A program made the translations under genes and the position numbers. From Tetranychus cinnabarinus (Eukaryota > Arthropoda > Arachnida > Trombidiformes > Tetranychidae): a DNA stretch of 64,000 bases. The notes beneath the pieces are model-generated. The model worked only from the letters and a program-made list of their open reading frames with translations. It did not search any database and had not been told where the DNA came from. The DNA is taken from contig WHVY01000002.1 in NCBI GenBank assembly GCA_022266195.1, positions 7,455,001 to 7,519,000 of the forward strand, in the 5' to 3' direction. Positions 20,501 to 32,112 of the stretch are shown in pieces; within the stretch, counting starts at the first letter, position 1; every line of letters starts with the position of its first letter.

Positions 20501-21746
20501 CTTTTTCAAGATCTTGGATGTTGGCCCATTCCAGTTTAACTTTGTTAAGAAGGTATCTGAAATGCTCGTATACGTTGTAAACTTCACCACTGACATAAGA
20601 TTCATGAAGGCGATGAAGCGCTCGTTGGACTTGATCACTTTTTCCCGCAGCAATTTGTTTTTTAATCAATTCGTTGATGGCCTTTTCTCCTCTGTGATTG
20701 ATCTGGAGATCATCTTGATAGCTGTAGCTCAATGATTTAATGCAAGCTAAAAGATATTTAATTTCACCAGGAAATTCCTTATCAATAGGTTCGTCAACCA
20801 AAAAATTGCTGTAATTTACGATTCTTCCAAAGGAAAGATCAAATTTTAAGTTACGACGCCAAAGGTACAAAGCCGGTATATAAGATGTATCATAAGATAA
20901 CCAGGTTAATCGTAAAACATTACATTTACCAATTAAATCTCGAGAAATAGGACCACAGGAACTCTTTCGTCTCCATTTGATTTGGTTTCTACCATTATTA
21001 AAACAGCTTTGAACATCAGCCACAAATACCTTTGGAGCATTGGACAGTTCGGCATAAAAAGAGGAATCAAGCGACTGTACATGGTGAATGTTAACACTTT
21101 TGATGGAGTTGCAATCATAACAAAACATCACTTTTTTCTTAGTACCGGTCTCATCAATAACAGTAAACATTAAATTTAGTTCATTTTTGTGAGGAATTAA
21201 TTTAACATTTAAATCATCAATTTTTGATCTTGATTGAGTACTGAAATGAGAAACAAAACAGTCACCATTAACGATGGTTCCCAATGCAAATTTAGCAATA
21301 TTGGAAGGCAGCTTAGGCTTTAAAGATGATGAACCAATAACTTGACGAAAATTAATAGAACTATCATCAAATTTCCAGAAATAAGCATAAGATTCGTTAT
21401 TGACCAAAGCAGGTTCACTTTCCAGAGGTGATAAATTGCTGATTAAATCTCCTAACTGGCTGTTCTTCAAATCAATTGTGCCTGTCCATCCATAAATTGA
21501 AGGCAAATCCAGAGGTTTATCGGTCCAAGTATCAAGCTTAACTGGGCACAGGAATTCACCATCCCTATAAAGATGTTTGTTACCGCAATGGTCCGTGACT
21601 TCAGCCGAAGTGACTTTAGAGTTGATGAAGATAGCTTTAATGTCACCCAATACTCTCGCGTTGTCGATTGTAAACAGATTTTTCTTGTCTGGAACAATTT
21701 TTAAGTTGAAAGACACTGAGTTTAACGTTTCGTTGAATTTTAGCAT
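17505..21746 (-). CDS. RNA-dependent RNA polymerase, copy 2 (complete)
   Basis: A 1413-aa intronless RdRP, closely similar to copy 1 along its whole length. The catalytic DLDGD is at residues 900-904 (GSDLDGDEYCVTW; Thr replaces the Ile of the other two copies just after the motif, unlikely to abolish activity). TPSRTVFMPP, YQYFGASPSQL, NFTDGCG, FQIRFMGSKGML and APRRAYLNKPF are present. Differences from copy 1 cluster in the N-terminal third and in the linker near residues 1200-1260. The start at ATG 21746 gives MLKFNETLNSVSFNLK, matching copy 1 three residues in. No breaks. Same small-RNA amplification role expected. Confidence 0.93.
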   Translation of the reverse strand: MLKFNETLNSVSFNLKIVPDKKNLFTIDNARVLGDIKAIFINSKVTSAEVTDHCGNKHLYRDGEFLCPVKLDTWTDKPLDLPSIYGWTGTIDLKNSQLGDLISNLSPLESEPALVNNESYAYFWKFDDSSINFRQVIGSSSLKPKLPSNIAKFALGTIVNGDCFVSHFSTQSRSKIDDLNVKLIPHKNELNLMFTVIDETGTKKKVMFCYDCNSIKSVNIHHVQSLDSSFYAELSNAPKVFVADVQSCFNNGRNQIKWRRKSSCGPISRDLIGKCNVLRLTWLSYDTSYIPALYLWRRNLKFDLSFGRIVNYSNFLVDEPIDKEFPGEIKYLLACIKSLSYSYQDDLQINHRGEKAINELIKKQIAAGKSDQVQRALHRLHESYVSGEVYNVYEHFRYLLNKVKLEWANIQDLEKDTEHIKYIKTVVFTPSRTVFMPPVMTRTSRFLDSAETDCVLRVIYRDENYGTLCSTFNNFEYNQPGETGDDEENVDCVTSMLKKRILRKGLTVAGRTYQYFGASPSQLKEGGMILYAKDSQNRTAASIRSSLGIVKEKSVSKYMSRIGLSLSQVMAFVGLPEYTKIYLTSDIYGGSHPHTNKPYNFTDGCGFLSLEAARYIYDDLIRQKVLERKDDDSYIPSAFQIRFMGSKGMLVVDPDLIGMTIVIRESMQKMFTEKDKLGIVKVSAPRRAYLNKPFIMVLNQIGLWNDFFINLTTSTLRDLNSSFYDEQVALMTMKIYTHLNRVVNIDAFANCNFSFTTDSFFQAILHLAVSQAFDSLKTKQRIPLPWFEARTMLGVCDTTAKSSKVLANFEKGICQPPEFLVSMDGLGAGVLKAGQVFCWPSDFTAPLRGELTVTKFPTSDLGGVRRLVAVDCKELHAIRDCIVFPVDGKRPHQDEMAGSDLDGDEYCVTWMEDLLRIQERNPTSYPENPKAETQYEISDELMIEHHINCVRLDQVGMIANAQLTYADIEGYDSIIGKRLGYKHNGALDAPKNGFNSKYLLERGDRPLEFPDFMDKWSIKPTYYSTSACGEIYRLVNLHQLSTNLLNVPAVFEPNSDIDERLLHPRMLKFITFATESLLVYESIIDHLLTRYGLKSEVELFTGILDGSSSLLNESSRFKDKEDSMIASINSLLTNKMDELFDSKLNNASEDDKMAAASAIYYVSKQKVEDTTNSYIGLPFIGKCAFYLRQYMKYKVTTKIPEKTPTTKAVAVHNQSKIEQPLMVSALCEIKDKVINIIKTFLTYDKVAKDTTLAISSRIDKIMSRDSSCAVVSLPFHNLIAKLLQETKLVWTNLAGRKNNELNLNQFIDSTIPTLIWSILVSETSLYTNEKTTSGYMNKSFLVRCGKRGIHSSIWTLLEKTLAADTQIEKLSDSMEKNSIPVVIHGSPKSIWVASIIIGIHNRLTSIHFKNYAT

Positions 21747-23255
21747 TTTGCAAAAACTTTAACAGTATGTTTTAGATAGAACGTATGAGAAATATTAATA
21801 AATGAAATGCAATTCTATACATTCCTATTTATACTATCAATTGAAAAATTAATTTCATATTGTTTAGCATTGATGATTCACAATGATGAAATCTATGGCG
21901 AATAAAAGATTCTCACACTCATCTTATCTCTATTGTTTTTAATTAATCATATGCTTTTACGCAAATACTTTTGGTTATCTAATAAATTTTAAAAAATCCA
22001 GCATATTCTAAGACTGACTAATTTTTGCAATATAATCTATTCAGGCTGAACTGTAGAGATGCATCTACAGATAGACTCTGCTAAACATTTGATTAAACTG
22101 CACATTAAAAGGGTACGATTTTGATCTCTGGTTGGATAAGATATAGAATCTGGTTATAATTGTTAGAAGGGTAACAATCAGAACCAGAGGATAACAAAAA
22201 TAAAATCCCCTTATGATTTACCTAGTAACAGTAAAGAGGCAAGCTTATAACAATTGGTCAATCTTGATTAAAGCGGATAGACGGGATGATAATTAGTCTC
22301 TTATTCATTACTAAAAACAAGAATTAACCTCTGGCTTCCTAAAATTAATCTGTGCATCAAACACTGGGATAAATGATTTACAATCCCATAGTAATAAATT
22401 GATGCTTTTATCAGCACTAGACTCATTATTGTATTTAATTACTCTTAATTACAGTATTTGAATCTATTTTCTGTTAAACGATTATTTGATCAGTTAATTT
22501 TTCTTAGAAGTACTGATTTGTTCAAGATGTTTTTTTCGTAATAAAGCAAACATCAATTTAGATATAATTTTAGTGAAAATTACAAGGGTTTGAAGGCCTA
22601 GTTTCTAGCAAACATCCAACTAATAATCAAACTGAATTTAATAAACACTACAATTTCAAAGCAATAACACAATAATTTAAAATTTGAAATTTTCGTCAAG
22701 ATGACAGTAAAATGGTAACACACACATAATAGTAACAGGGAATGAAAAAATAAAATAAGACACATATTTGTGATACATTAATAGTGAATAAAGAAATGGA
22801 AAATTAGATATTTTTTGTCCAATAAGTATAAAAATGGATGGCATTCATAAAAATATTTCAATATATTCATTGTAAGTTATTTTAAACCAAGTAAATCAAA
22901 AATTTCGTCATGAATCGTTAAGAAAGTTACTCAAACTCTTGCGATTCAAATCGATTCCACCAACAAGGAAGTCACACACAGGTCAAGCAGCGCCAAAATA
23001 CATGTCAAATGTAACCAGCAATTATAATCAATAAGGTGAAGAGTGTCAAATTAATCGGGTACAGTTATTAAGCAGATGAATAGGTGCATCATAATCTATG
23101 ATTCATAATTTGTGCTCAACAATAAAGATAAATCACGAATGAGTCACCAAAATTGAAATCACCAGTATAATTAGAAGCATTAATCGCATGCATGATGAAA
23201 TGATTTTTGCCAATCATCCTAAACATAAAAAACAAAATTAAAGGGTATGTCTCAT
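21747..23255. other. Intergenic DNA upstream of RdRP copy 2
   Basis: Counterpart of 14159-15490. AT-rich, with no gene. A conserved block shared by both units ('ataatctggttat..ttgttagaagggtaac', near 22145-22190) could be promoter or repeat sequence. Confidence 0.45.
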
Positions 23256-23256
23256 T

Positions 23257-23370
23257 AAAAACTGACCCTCGTCAATTCAAAGAGAAATTTCATCATTGAA
23301 AGAAGACATCAAAATCATGTTGCGTCACATCAAAAGTTCCGTAAAATGAAATTGACGATGGTCAGTTTTT
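23257..23370. repeat. Short inverted-repeat element, copy 2
   Basis: AAAAACTGACCCTCGTCAA at 23257-23275 is complemented, with one mismatch, at 23352-23370. It is the equivalent of 15494-15602. Confidence 0.65.
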
Positions 23371-23579
23371 CGTGAGAAATGCCCCTTATGATTTGAGTGG
23401 CAATGGAAGCTCAGATACTTACTTTGCTGCTAAATAAATTGGACAAACTTGAGATTCTATCCATTTATTTTTCTTTTTTTTGAAAAATCAATCAGTAATC
23501 AGCAATAAAAAAGCAAGTTTAAATTGTTTTCAGAGCGAGGCATCAGTGGGGCATGAATGTCCTTAGAATTTTGAAAAGT

Positions 23580-26500
23580 TTAAAGATCAATTTGTTGTGA
23601 ACAGAGGCGATTGTGAATTCCAACGGCAATTTGAGCTATCATGAGAGATGCTGGAGGCCCATAAACAGCCAAAGGAATGTAGACAACATCACCAGTATCG
23701 AAAGTTGTTATTTCAGCTTCAGTTCCTGAAGTTAGTTTGTTAAGCAGATCTACAAGATTTATAACTGAGATTCTTCCATTTCTTGCATCAGTGATACGAA
23801 CTTTAAAACATCGGTTAGTGAAAAGGTCAATTGAGTTGTCATCTTCTCTAATCAAACTGTTAGAGAGTTCTTGTTCCAATAATGCCATTACCATTTGACC
23901 CATTGGGTTGTGATGACTAGAGAATAGTCCACTGGTTCTTTGTATCTCAAGTCCGCAACAATTGTCTTCTTGAATGTCATTGAAAATTTTCAACAAAATT
24001 TTACCCGAACTTCCGTTAGTTCGTTCACCAGTACAGTAAGGAATGATGGCTCGGTGGTAAATTTTGTGCAATTGATTGTAAAGCTCATCTCGCTCAACAA
24101 TTTGTGTCATGCCAAAGAATTGGCGAATCCAATAGTCCAACTTGTTCCATGTATTTTTACAAGATGTTTCAATCTCATTATTATCTCCAGTGAATCCCAT
24201 TCGTCTATAACCTAATCTTTGATAGTCAACTAGAGGTTGTGAGACGTTCACATTATTGTTCAACATTTGTACGAAATAATCATTGTAGCGTCCAATCCAA
24301 GGAAGACCATAACACTTCAACTTGGAATTTTTAGCCTTTTCGAGAGTAACCATGTAGTAAGCCGATGCTTTGGCCATTCGAGCTTGAGCAAGGTCTTCGG
24401 GGGAGACAGATGTTATACCATTGTCAAAATCACGTTCCATTTCTTGAACAAGAAACTTTTTTACCATAGATACAGAAGAGTCTTCAAAGTCATTGGCTCT
24501 GATTCTGTCATCAAAATTTTGGCGAAAGAGACGATTTTTCTCAAATATTTGCGATAGTAATTCTGATTCTGATGCAAATTCACAACGGTGTAACAAGTAT
24601 CCAACAATTGCTTCGTATTTTGCATAAGCTGAAATCGCTGCGTCTTCGTACAATCCCCATTGGGGATGTACTAATCTCAAGTCAATATTTGGTTTAACTA
24701 CTTGTTTAACTTTGATTTCATCGGCCAAGTAAATTTGGAATTGGGATATAACTTGATAGATAGCACCAAGAGCTCGTATTGAATGATAGCTTGGTTTTGA
24801 ATCATGTCTTTGCATGAAATCAGGAACTTCAGGGCATAAATCCTCTTTACTAAATCTGTATTCATCTTCAATTCCTTGTTTAGCAAAATCCAATGCTCCA
24901 GCATATTTGATGGCTAGCTTTTCACACTTAGCTGAATCGATACCTTTAAGATCAGACCATGCTAAATGAGCTTTAGCAATTTTACCGATGGCACACTCTT
25001 GCAGGTATCGCATATGAAAACGAACCATTTCTCTTTCCGTGATGTTATCGCAAATGGTACCATTTTGACCAGCCGGATACTCCATTGGAGGTTTGATGAA
25101 AATTCTTTTGAATTCTTCGCCCCAAATAACACAATATTCATCTCCATCTAAATCAGAACCGGCCATTTCATCGGAATGTGGTCGATTCCCATCAACTGGG
25201 AATACAATGCAATCTTTGATGTGATGAAGTTCTTTGTAGTCAATGGCTATTAATCTCCGAACATCACCAGAATGAGTGGACGGAAATTTCGTTACTATGA
25301 CATCTCCAGTAATTGGTCGGTCAAAATCCGAAGGCCAAACGAAAACTTCTCCTTTTTTAAGAATGCCTCGACCTAATGCTTCAAAGCTTGGTCCCAATGT
25401 CGGTGTGTCACAAACTCCATTGTAATTGAAATTTACAACACGTTTTTGACAAAATCGGTTGATGGTGGGATCACACACTCCAAACATTGTCCGAGCATCT
25501 TTCATCTTCAATGGAATCCTTGCCTTTTTTTTAATTATATCCAAGCCTTGATTGAATATCAGAATGATAATTGAACGGAAAAACGGATCATGATGTAATT
25601 GAAATCCAGCTCTAGCCAACTTTTTATAATTTATCAGACGATGAAGTGAACCAAACATTTCTAATGCCGAAACAGCAATATCGCTATCATCAAATGAAGC
25701 AATCAAGTTTACGATAGTTTCTAGCAATAGTTTCATGAAAAACTCGGTTGGCAGTCCAATCTGGTTCAATATTGTAATTAAAGGAGCATTAAGGTAAGCC
25801 CTTCGAGGTTCACTTATTTTTAAGATACCAAGATCACTTTTAGGGGCTTTCATTTTGAGCATACCTGAAAAAAAACAACCGTTAAATCAACAAAAACAAT
25901 TAATTAGTGATTGTTGTTTTTTTGAGTGCATATATGAACTTACTTTCACGAATAACTATAGTCATCCCATCTAGTTCGGTATCGATGCAAACCATTCCTT
26001 TCGTTCCCATGAATCTGATCTGGTAAGCTGAGGGCATGCGTTCTTCAGTAGACTCAGCATTCAGAATTCCATCCTCTTTCAATTTTTGCCAAATATAATA
26101 TGCCAATTGAGTGGATATCGCTCCACAACCATCAGTAAAGTTATAAGGTTTTCCAGTTTTTGAATGGCGACCTCCGCAAACATCAGACATAATATAAATT
26201 TGACACCCTGGAGGTAGGGTTACAAAACCAAAGACTTGACTTAAACTCAAGCCAACCCTGGATGCGTATTTAGCGACTGATTTCTCATTAATCACGCCGA
26301 GTGAACTTCTGATGGATTGTGCAGTTCGTCCTAAATTATCTCGAGCATACAACATCATTCCACCTTCTCTGAATTGAGACGATGAAGCGCCATAATATTG
26401 ATAAAGACGACCAGCAATTTGCAGGCCATTTACATTACCAATTAGGCGATCCTCAATCACCTTTCTCAAAAAGTATTCTCGACGATTTGGACGGTAATTG

Positions 26501-28128
26501 GGGTGATTAGGATTGGGCTTTTTTCTGGGCGTAGAGGAGTCAGAGTGTGTAACCGAAACAGCATAGCTGAGACTGGAAAAGTCTTCATCTCGAATTAAAG
26601 CTCTTAATGCATAATCTGCATTTATAGATTCAAGAAAAAGACTGCTTTGGAATGGACATGATGGCAGGGGAAGGACTCGTGTTGGAGTAAGGATGCATCG
26701 TCTTAGAAATTTTGTCTTCGATAATTGACGATCTCTCATTTTTTTAATAGTTTCCCACTCACAGCAAACTCGATCGAAAATCCATTTGAAATATTCATAA
26801 GCGCGATGAACTTTACCAGATCGATAACTAGAGAACAATCTGTGTAAACTTTCAACGATTTGACCATTTTTGCAGAAGTTTACTTGTTGACGAATAAAAT
26901 CGTTGAAAAGACTCGCATCTCCATTATTGAATTCCAGATCATTCTGGAAGCTGAAGTCAAAACAAGTGAGACACTCTATCCCGTAATTCACATCTTCAGG
27001 TAAATTTGCAGGGAAACTTCCCTGGTACCCATGAAATGAAGTTTCATACATAGGTGCGAAACTGATATCGAGAGGACTGAACCGTCTCCAGGCATAAAGC
27101 GCAGACAAAGCAGCTTGGAACCTTGAACAGGTGTTCGATTGGATTTCCAATCTGAGAACATTTGATTTACCCACAATATCTCGAGAAATCAAAAAGCAAT
27201 CATGCCATCTTGTCCAGCGATCTCTGCCACTGTCATCATTCAGATTTCTTCTATCGATGTAAACAACGCTTCCATCGAGATTATATCTATCCGTGAAAAT
27301 TTTAGGCGGTCGAGACAGATGAAAGTAAAGAATCATAATTTCTGAAGTTTTCTTACATATGGTAACTCTTTCAATTGAATTATAACCATAGCGAAGTTGA
27401 AATTCTTGAATATAATGTACATGAGAAAGTAATCGTCTACGACAAACATGAAATTGTAGCTCGATCAATTCACTGGTGTGATTAAAATGGACGTTTTTCT
27501 CAGTGATTGGCATCATGCCCATAGTGAGGCTTTCTTGTTCTGTCAGGTTACTTTGGAAATGTGATATAAAGTGATTTCCGTTAACAATGGTACCAAAAGC
27601 AAATGATGTTGAGTTGAGTTCAACTCTAGCCCTTTTATAATCAAAAGCTACAACACCGACTAATTCTTGAAACTCTGGAGAATAGTCATTACTGAACCTC
27701 CAAATTAGATCAACTTGTAGCTCAGGACGCAACTTAGCACTCAAGTTACGTAAAAGATAGTCCATTTCATGCGGGTTTCTCTGTCCAAGCTCAAATTTTC
27801 CCGTCCAAAGAATCGGATTGGGTCCATGAGAAGAGAAATCAATCGTTTTAATCGCAAACGAACACGGAGCACGAGAAACAAAATTTCCATTTTCCAAATA
27901 AAACTTGGGTGAAGAATGAGTTATTGAAGTTATCTCAACATGTAGTAGGTAAAGTGGTGCAAATAAAGATGATAAAAGTTTCAATAATTCACTGAAATCA
28001 GTATCAACTTTTCTGTTACCAGTTAAGATCATTTCCAAATTGAATGGAATAGACTGACAATTGTGAGATTCTGAACTGATTGGCATGTTGATTTTTGAAT
28101 TAAAATACGTTAAAATAGAGTGACACAA
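23580..28128 (-). CDS. RNA-dependent RNA polymerase, copy 3 (complete, one intron)
   Basis: Exons 28128-25944 and 25864-23580 (minus) join in phase across a 79-bp intron (gtaagt..ttttcag), giving 1489 aa. The join restores IVIRES-MLKMKAPKSDLG, matching IVIRESMQKMFTEKDKLG of copies 1 and 2. The catalytic DLDGD is at residues 966-970 (GSDLDGDEYCVIW). TPTRVLPLP, YQYYGASSSQF, NFTDGCGAIS and EPRRAYLNAP are conserved. It is clearly more diverged from copies 1 and 2 than they are from each other. Met15 (MPISSE..) could be the true start instead of Met1. The 3' end is the source sequence for the fragments at 15640-16975 and 1120-1305. Role as for the other RdRPs: dsRNA or secondary small-RNA synthesis. 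Confidence 0.93.
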
Positions 28129-29633
28129 AAATAAAAGAACACAAGAAAAAGCATAAAACTTTGGTTAAGAGATAAATGGAAATGTCAGATGAGACAAAAG
28201 TTAAAATGATTGATACAGAACGGTTAAGCAAAGCAAAGCCGTTTAAAAAAATGGTGATTAAAATTGAAAAACAAAACGAGTCATAAGGTTATGTCAAGAT
28301 TATATAACATTACAAATAATATAAACAAAGAGTTATTCTTGTAAGGATTAAAACACAGTTTATTAAATACTAACGATGTTTTAGTATCCATCTAAAGCAC
28401 AATCAATTAATTCTGATGAGATTAAGGATAAATGATCAAACTGTTTGAAAACCATTGGCGAAAAGACGGAGCTGAAGCTTTAAACATGAGAACTGATGAG
28501 ATGATAAACATTGCTTATTAGCTAGGAAAAGCTCCTCAAGTTAAATGGATAAAAACATTGGTGAATCAAATAACATACAATCTGTCAATATCATACCCAA
28601 AGTAACAATTTAACCCGCAATATGCTAGTTGATACTCAATTTAATTACTGTTTCTTTAATTAAAAATTTTTGTTAATTGGCCTCCAAATCGTTAACCACT
28701 GTGTAAGTTAACCTTTTGAAAGTTGATTTAACCACCAGTTAACCATTGAAAAACCGCCTTCTACATCAGTGTTTCTTCTTATCGCTAAATTAATAACCAT
28801 TTAATTAACTCATGATTTTAAGGATTCAAGTAAAATAGTTTAGTAATGAACGACAAAACAATTAGTAGAAATGTGTTTCACGGAAACTCTTTTTTGGAAT
28901 GATTCATTTGAGAATGCAAGTCCATTGTTTCTCATGAAGCAAATTGATCAGCCTATTTTTAATCAAATGGATTGAAAGCAACTTTAAAAGTTCCAACGAA
29001 AAAAATTGGATCGGAATACGATCATGCAATAGATTGAAAATCCTTAATTGAAGGCATAAGTTGTTCATTCATTTAGTCACCAAAGACTAATTAATTAGAC
29101 AACCAATCAAACTCGCTGTTTCGCCAGTTAACTTTGAGATTTTTTTATAATTATTTCTGTTTAATTTTAATTGAAATCGTTCAAGTAAAATTTGATACTT
29201 GATCATGTTCACATAACTTTAATTTATTAAAATTTTTTATCCTCAGACTTGATTTTCTGTCATCATTACAGCAAATTATTACTAATCATTACTATTCATT
29301 CAATAGACATGCATTTACTCAAAGATCCAATCCAATGGTGTAAGTCTTATGCCTTACTGGCTCAAGGATTGAAAAAACAATTTAAACAATTGTTAAAAAT
29401 ATCTGATTATGATAGTTGTCCTGTATGAATGGTGACAATTAAAATGATGAAATTCAACTAATCTGTGACAGAATCACAATTTTTAGATTCATTAAATTTA
29501 GATAAATTAATCGTCGCTCTCATTGTTTTTTTTTATAATTTCAACCAGAATACAATTAGAAAAATCGACAGAAAAATTTCAGCTGCATATTGAACATTGT
29601 ATCGATCATAGCAAGGGGTTTGATCAGATTTGA
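28129..29633. other. Intergenic DNA between RdRP copies 3 and 4
   Basis: About 1.5 kb of AT-rich DNA. It does not contain a catalytic domain for the truncated copy 4, although that is where the 3' half of copy 4 would be expected. It must hold the copy 3 promoter; no core element was identified with confidence. Confidence 0.5.
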
Positions 29634-31241
29634 TTAAAATTCGATGTCCATTTTTGGAAGATCGTATGAATGACCAGCGACATTTAAGCATCCAGAGTCC
29701 CAAAATTTTTTAACAAGAACGCTGCTTAAAAATTGAGCATTTGCACTAGACCGTTCTTTATATGGTATTTGATCATCCAAATTATGATACACATTCCTGT
29801 CGAGCAAAATTGACAAATCGATATCTTCATCGCGTACAATAACTCTTATTAGGGGATCAGTCATTATTGTATCATAAGCGATTGGTGGAGTAAATATTGT
29901 CCGAGTCGGAGTTATAACTGTCCAGCTTTGATAATTTGTTTCATTTTTAATTTCCCAGCTATCTTCGCCATTTATCCGTTCAGATTCAATTTGTTTTAAA
30001 AGTGACTTTAAATGTTCAATAGCATTGTAAACTTTACCAACCAGATAAGCATCAAATAACCGGTGCAGAGCTTCAACGATTAGCTCTTCTTTATTATCTT
30101 TAATATATTTTAAGATTATTTCATTAAGCACCTCCATTCCTCTGTGATTTATGTTGAGATCATCCAGAAAATGATATCCAATCGAGTAGATACAATTCAA
30201 AGCATAATTTACTGATAAAGGAAAGCTTTTTGGGTATTTAGGTTGGATCGGCTTCATATAAGATTCAGTCAATGGTCCATAGCATATATCAAAATTATGA
30301 TATTTTTGCCATCTATAGATAGTCGTTATAATGGAATCATCTTCGATATCAAATACCAATCTAAGAACATCACTTTTACCTATGACATCGCTTGATAGTT
30401 TATCACCACAATCACTTGTTCGGATTCGCTTTAAAACACCAGATTTATTCTTTGGTGCTTTGATAAAAACTCTTGGAGGATAAAGCAATTGAAGGTAAAC
30501 TCTGATTTGTCCAATTTTTTTCGAGCAGATTACGATTCTTTTTATTGATTTGTAATCATAGACCAGTCTATATTTTGAGACAGCTGGTCCAATAGCTTCG
30601 CTGGTTGTAGTTTTTAAATTGAATTTTAACACAAATTTTTTCTTGTTGTAATTGTGTTTGATCTTTATATCTTCAATAGAAATTTCAATTTTTATTTTAT
30701 CATTATAAGTAATCATCGGAGGTTTATTCCACAAGCAGCCAAAGTGGATCATAAAGCGATTCCCATTGATTATATTACCAAGACTGAAGGCATAAATGGA
30801 CGTTGGAAATGATTTTTCATTTAGTTTGATGTTTCTATCAACTCCAATCAATTGAACAAAATTAGGATCCTCATCAAATCTCCAAATAGCACAATATGAT
30901 GGTTTGCGTGAACGATCAAAACATAATTGTCTGACAAGATTAAACCAGTGCCTTCGTAAATCATGTCTCTGCAGTTCAACGTAACCTTTCCATGCTACCG
31001 GATCCACACAATTACCAAGAACAGGAATAACTTGTTGAGACTTATTTTGTTCACTTTGTCCAATCAAATGATATTCAACACCAGATGGATGAATGATACA
31101 ACAAGATTTGATTGTATGATGAGTGAAAATTGAAGTTAAATCTGAAATAAATGAATCAACATTTGACTTCACTTGATCACAATTTAACTGAATAACTTCT
31201 AAATTGAAATAAACTTTTTTAAAAGGATCTTTTATAGTCAT
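29634..31241 (-). CDS. RdRP-like protein, N-terminal half only (copy 4)
   Basis: An intact 535-codon frame from ATG 31241 to TAA. It aligns with about the first 500 residues of the complete RdRPs: the VYFNLEVIQL start, FSLGNIINGNRF (compare FGTIVNGNHF in copy 3), SSDVIGKSDVLRL (compare SRDIVGKSNVLRL), LDDLNINHRG, and TPTRTIFTPP before VIVRDEDIDLS. It ends at NVAGHSYDLPKMDIEF, just at the YQYFGAS block. The catalytic core, including DLDGD, is absent, and none follows downstream. It has no internal stops and is very similar to copy 5. If expressed, it cannot polymerise RNA; it might bind RNA or partner proteins, or it may be a pseudogene still free of stops. Confidence 0.75.
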   Translation of the reverse strand: MTIKDPFKKVYFNLEVIQLNCDQVKSNVDSFISDLTSIFTHHTIKSCCIIHPSGVEYHLIGQSEQNKSQQVIPVLGNCVDPVAWKGYVELQRHDLRRHWFNLVRQLCFDRSRKPSYCAIWRFDEDPNFVQLIGVDRNIKLNEKSFPTSIYAFSLGNIINGNRFMIHFGCLWNKPPMITYNDKIKIEISIEDIKIKHNYNKKKFVLKFNLKTTTSEAIGPAVSKYRLVYDYKSIKRIVICSKKIGQIRVYLQLLYPPRVFIKAPKNKSGVLKRIRTSDCGDKLSSDVIGKSDVLRLVFDIEDDSIITTIYRWQKYHNFDICYGPLTESYMKPIQPKYPKSFPLSVNYALNCIYSIGYHFLDDLNINHRGMEVLNEIILKYIKDNKEELIVEALHRLFDAYLVGKVYNAIEHLKSLLKQIESERINGEDSWEIKNETNYQSWTVITPTRTIFTPPIAYDTIMTDPLIRVIVRDEDIDLSILLDRNVYHNLDDQIPYKERSSANAQFLSSVLVKKFWDSGCLNVAGHSYDLPKMDIEF

Positions 31242-31880
31242 AACTGAATATAATTCATAAAGTTGTAGATCAGTTAATTTTACAGCTTAACTGAATATTT
31301 GGTTAATTTCTGGTCAAAACAACTGAATAGCTATTGTTGTTTCTGTTAAAGCTTGCGATTTTTTTGATAATTAGAGGCGTTTAATTCATGATTATTGTTA
31401 AATAATTCGCGATTATAAACATGATAGAAGAGAGTTAAATTGGAAATAAAGTGTTAAGTTAAGCATAAACATTATTAGGTTGATGAAGTTTTTTTTGAAG
31501 ATTGAACTTGAAAAATCCAATTCTTAAATTATAATTATTAAACCAATGAAATACAATCAACTGCAATCAAATTCAACTCTTTTCCACTTAGCATTTGATG
31601 ATTGGAAACGAAATTTGTTTTGGTTTTTCAATTTTAGCCAACCTAACATTCTATTGACATTAATGACTGATATTAAATCAGATGGAGCGTATGAATAGAT
31701 AGATATATGACTTTATTGTAATTTTAACACATGAGCTTACATTCATTGTTAAACATAATTTCAGAAAAATCTGAATCCTACTGTAAAAATGGTGAAAATT
31801 AATATAAAATGATGAAATCTAACAAATTTGTGAGGAAGATCTTATTTATGAAAAAAGAGACATTAGTTATAATAATTACA
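31242..31880. other. Upstream DNA of copy 4, duplicated
   Basis: The first 170 bp or so (31242-31410) is nearly identical to 33922-34090 upstream of copy 5, so the duplication included promoter-proximal DNA. The rest is AT-rich with no gene visible. Confidence 0.6.
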
Positions 31881-32075
31881 TTCTGTGCGGTATTTGGTCA
31901 TTCAAATTATCATTTATGTTTTTACCGAGCTAATTTGCCCAATCGGTTTCTTCATAAAGTCCAATAGCTCTTTACCGGTCATATATCCAGTTGAATATGC
32001 GATTGGTGGAGTGAATATCGCTCGAGTTGGAGTTATAACTGTCAAGGTATCTAAAACAAACGATTAAAATTAACT
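31880..32075 (-). pseudogene. Relic of N-terminal-type RdRP (third copy)
   Basis: Minus-strand sequence here aligns with part of copies 4 and 5 around the TPTRTIFTPP block: plus-strand 'gattggtggagtgaatatcg' at 32002 parallels 'gattggtggagtaaatattg' in copy 4, and 'tatttggtcattcaaatta' parallels 'tatttgatcatccaaatta'. The frame is broken and segments are missing. It lies between copy 4 and the 3' end of copy 5. Confidence 0.7.
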
Positions 32076-32112
32076 CTACCATTAAAATTTGTCAAAAATG
32101 CTTTAGGATAAT

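Larger units (their letters stand above)
16970..23430. repeat. Segmental duplication unit 2 (contains RdRP copy 2)
   Basis: Same-order, same-strand match to 9340-15660, including the 3' flank (16970-17504), the gene, and the upstream intergenic DNA. Small indels separate the units. The first bases abut the truncated RdRP fragment at 16975, marking a rearrangement junction. Confidence 0.85.

Noticed and set aside
28129..29633. Separate catalytic exon for RdRP copy 4
   Set aside because: No DLDGD or other core motif in any frame in this stretch, so the truncation is real in this window.
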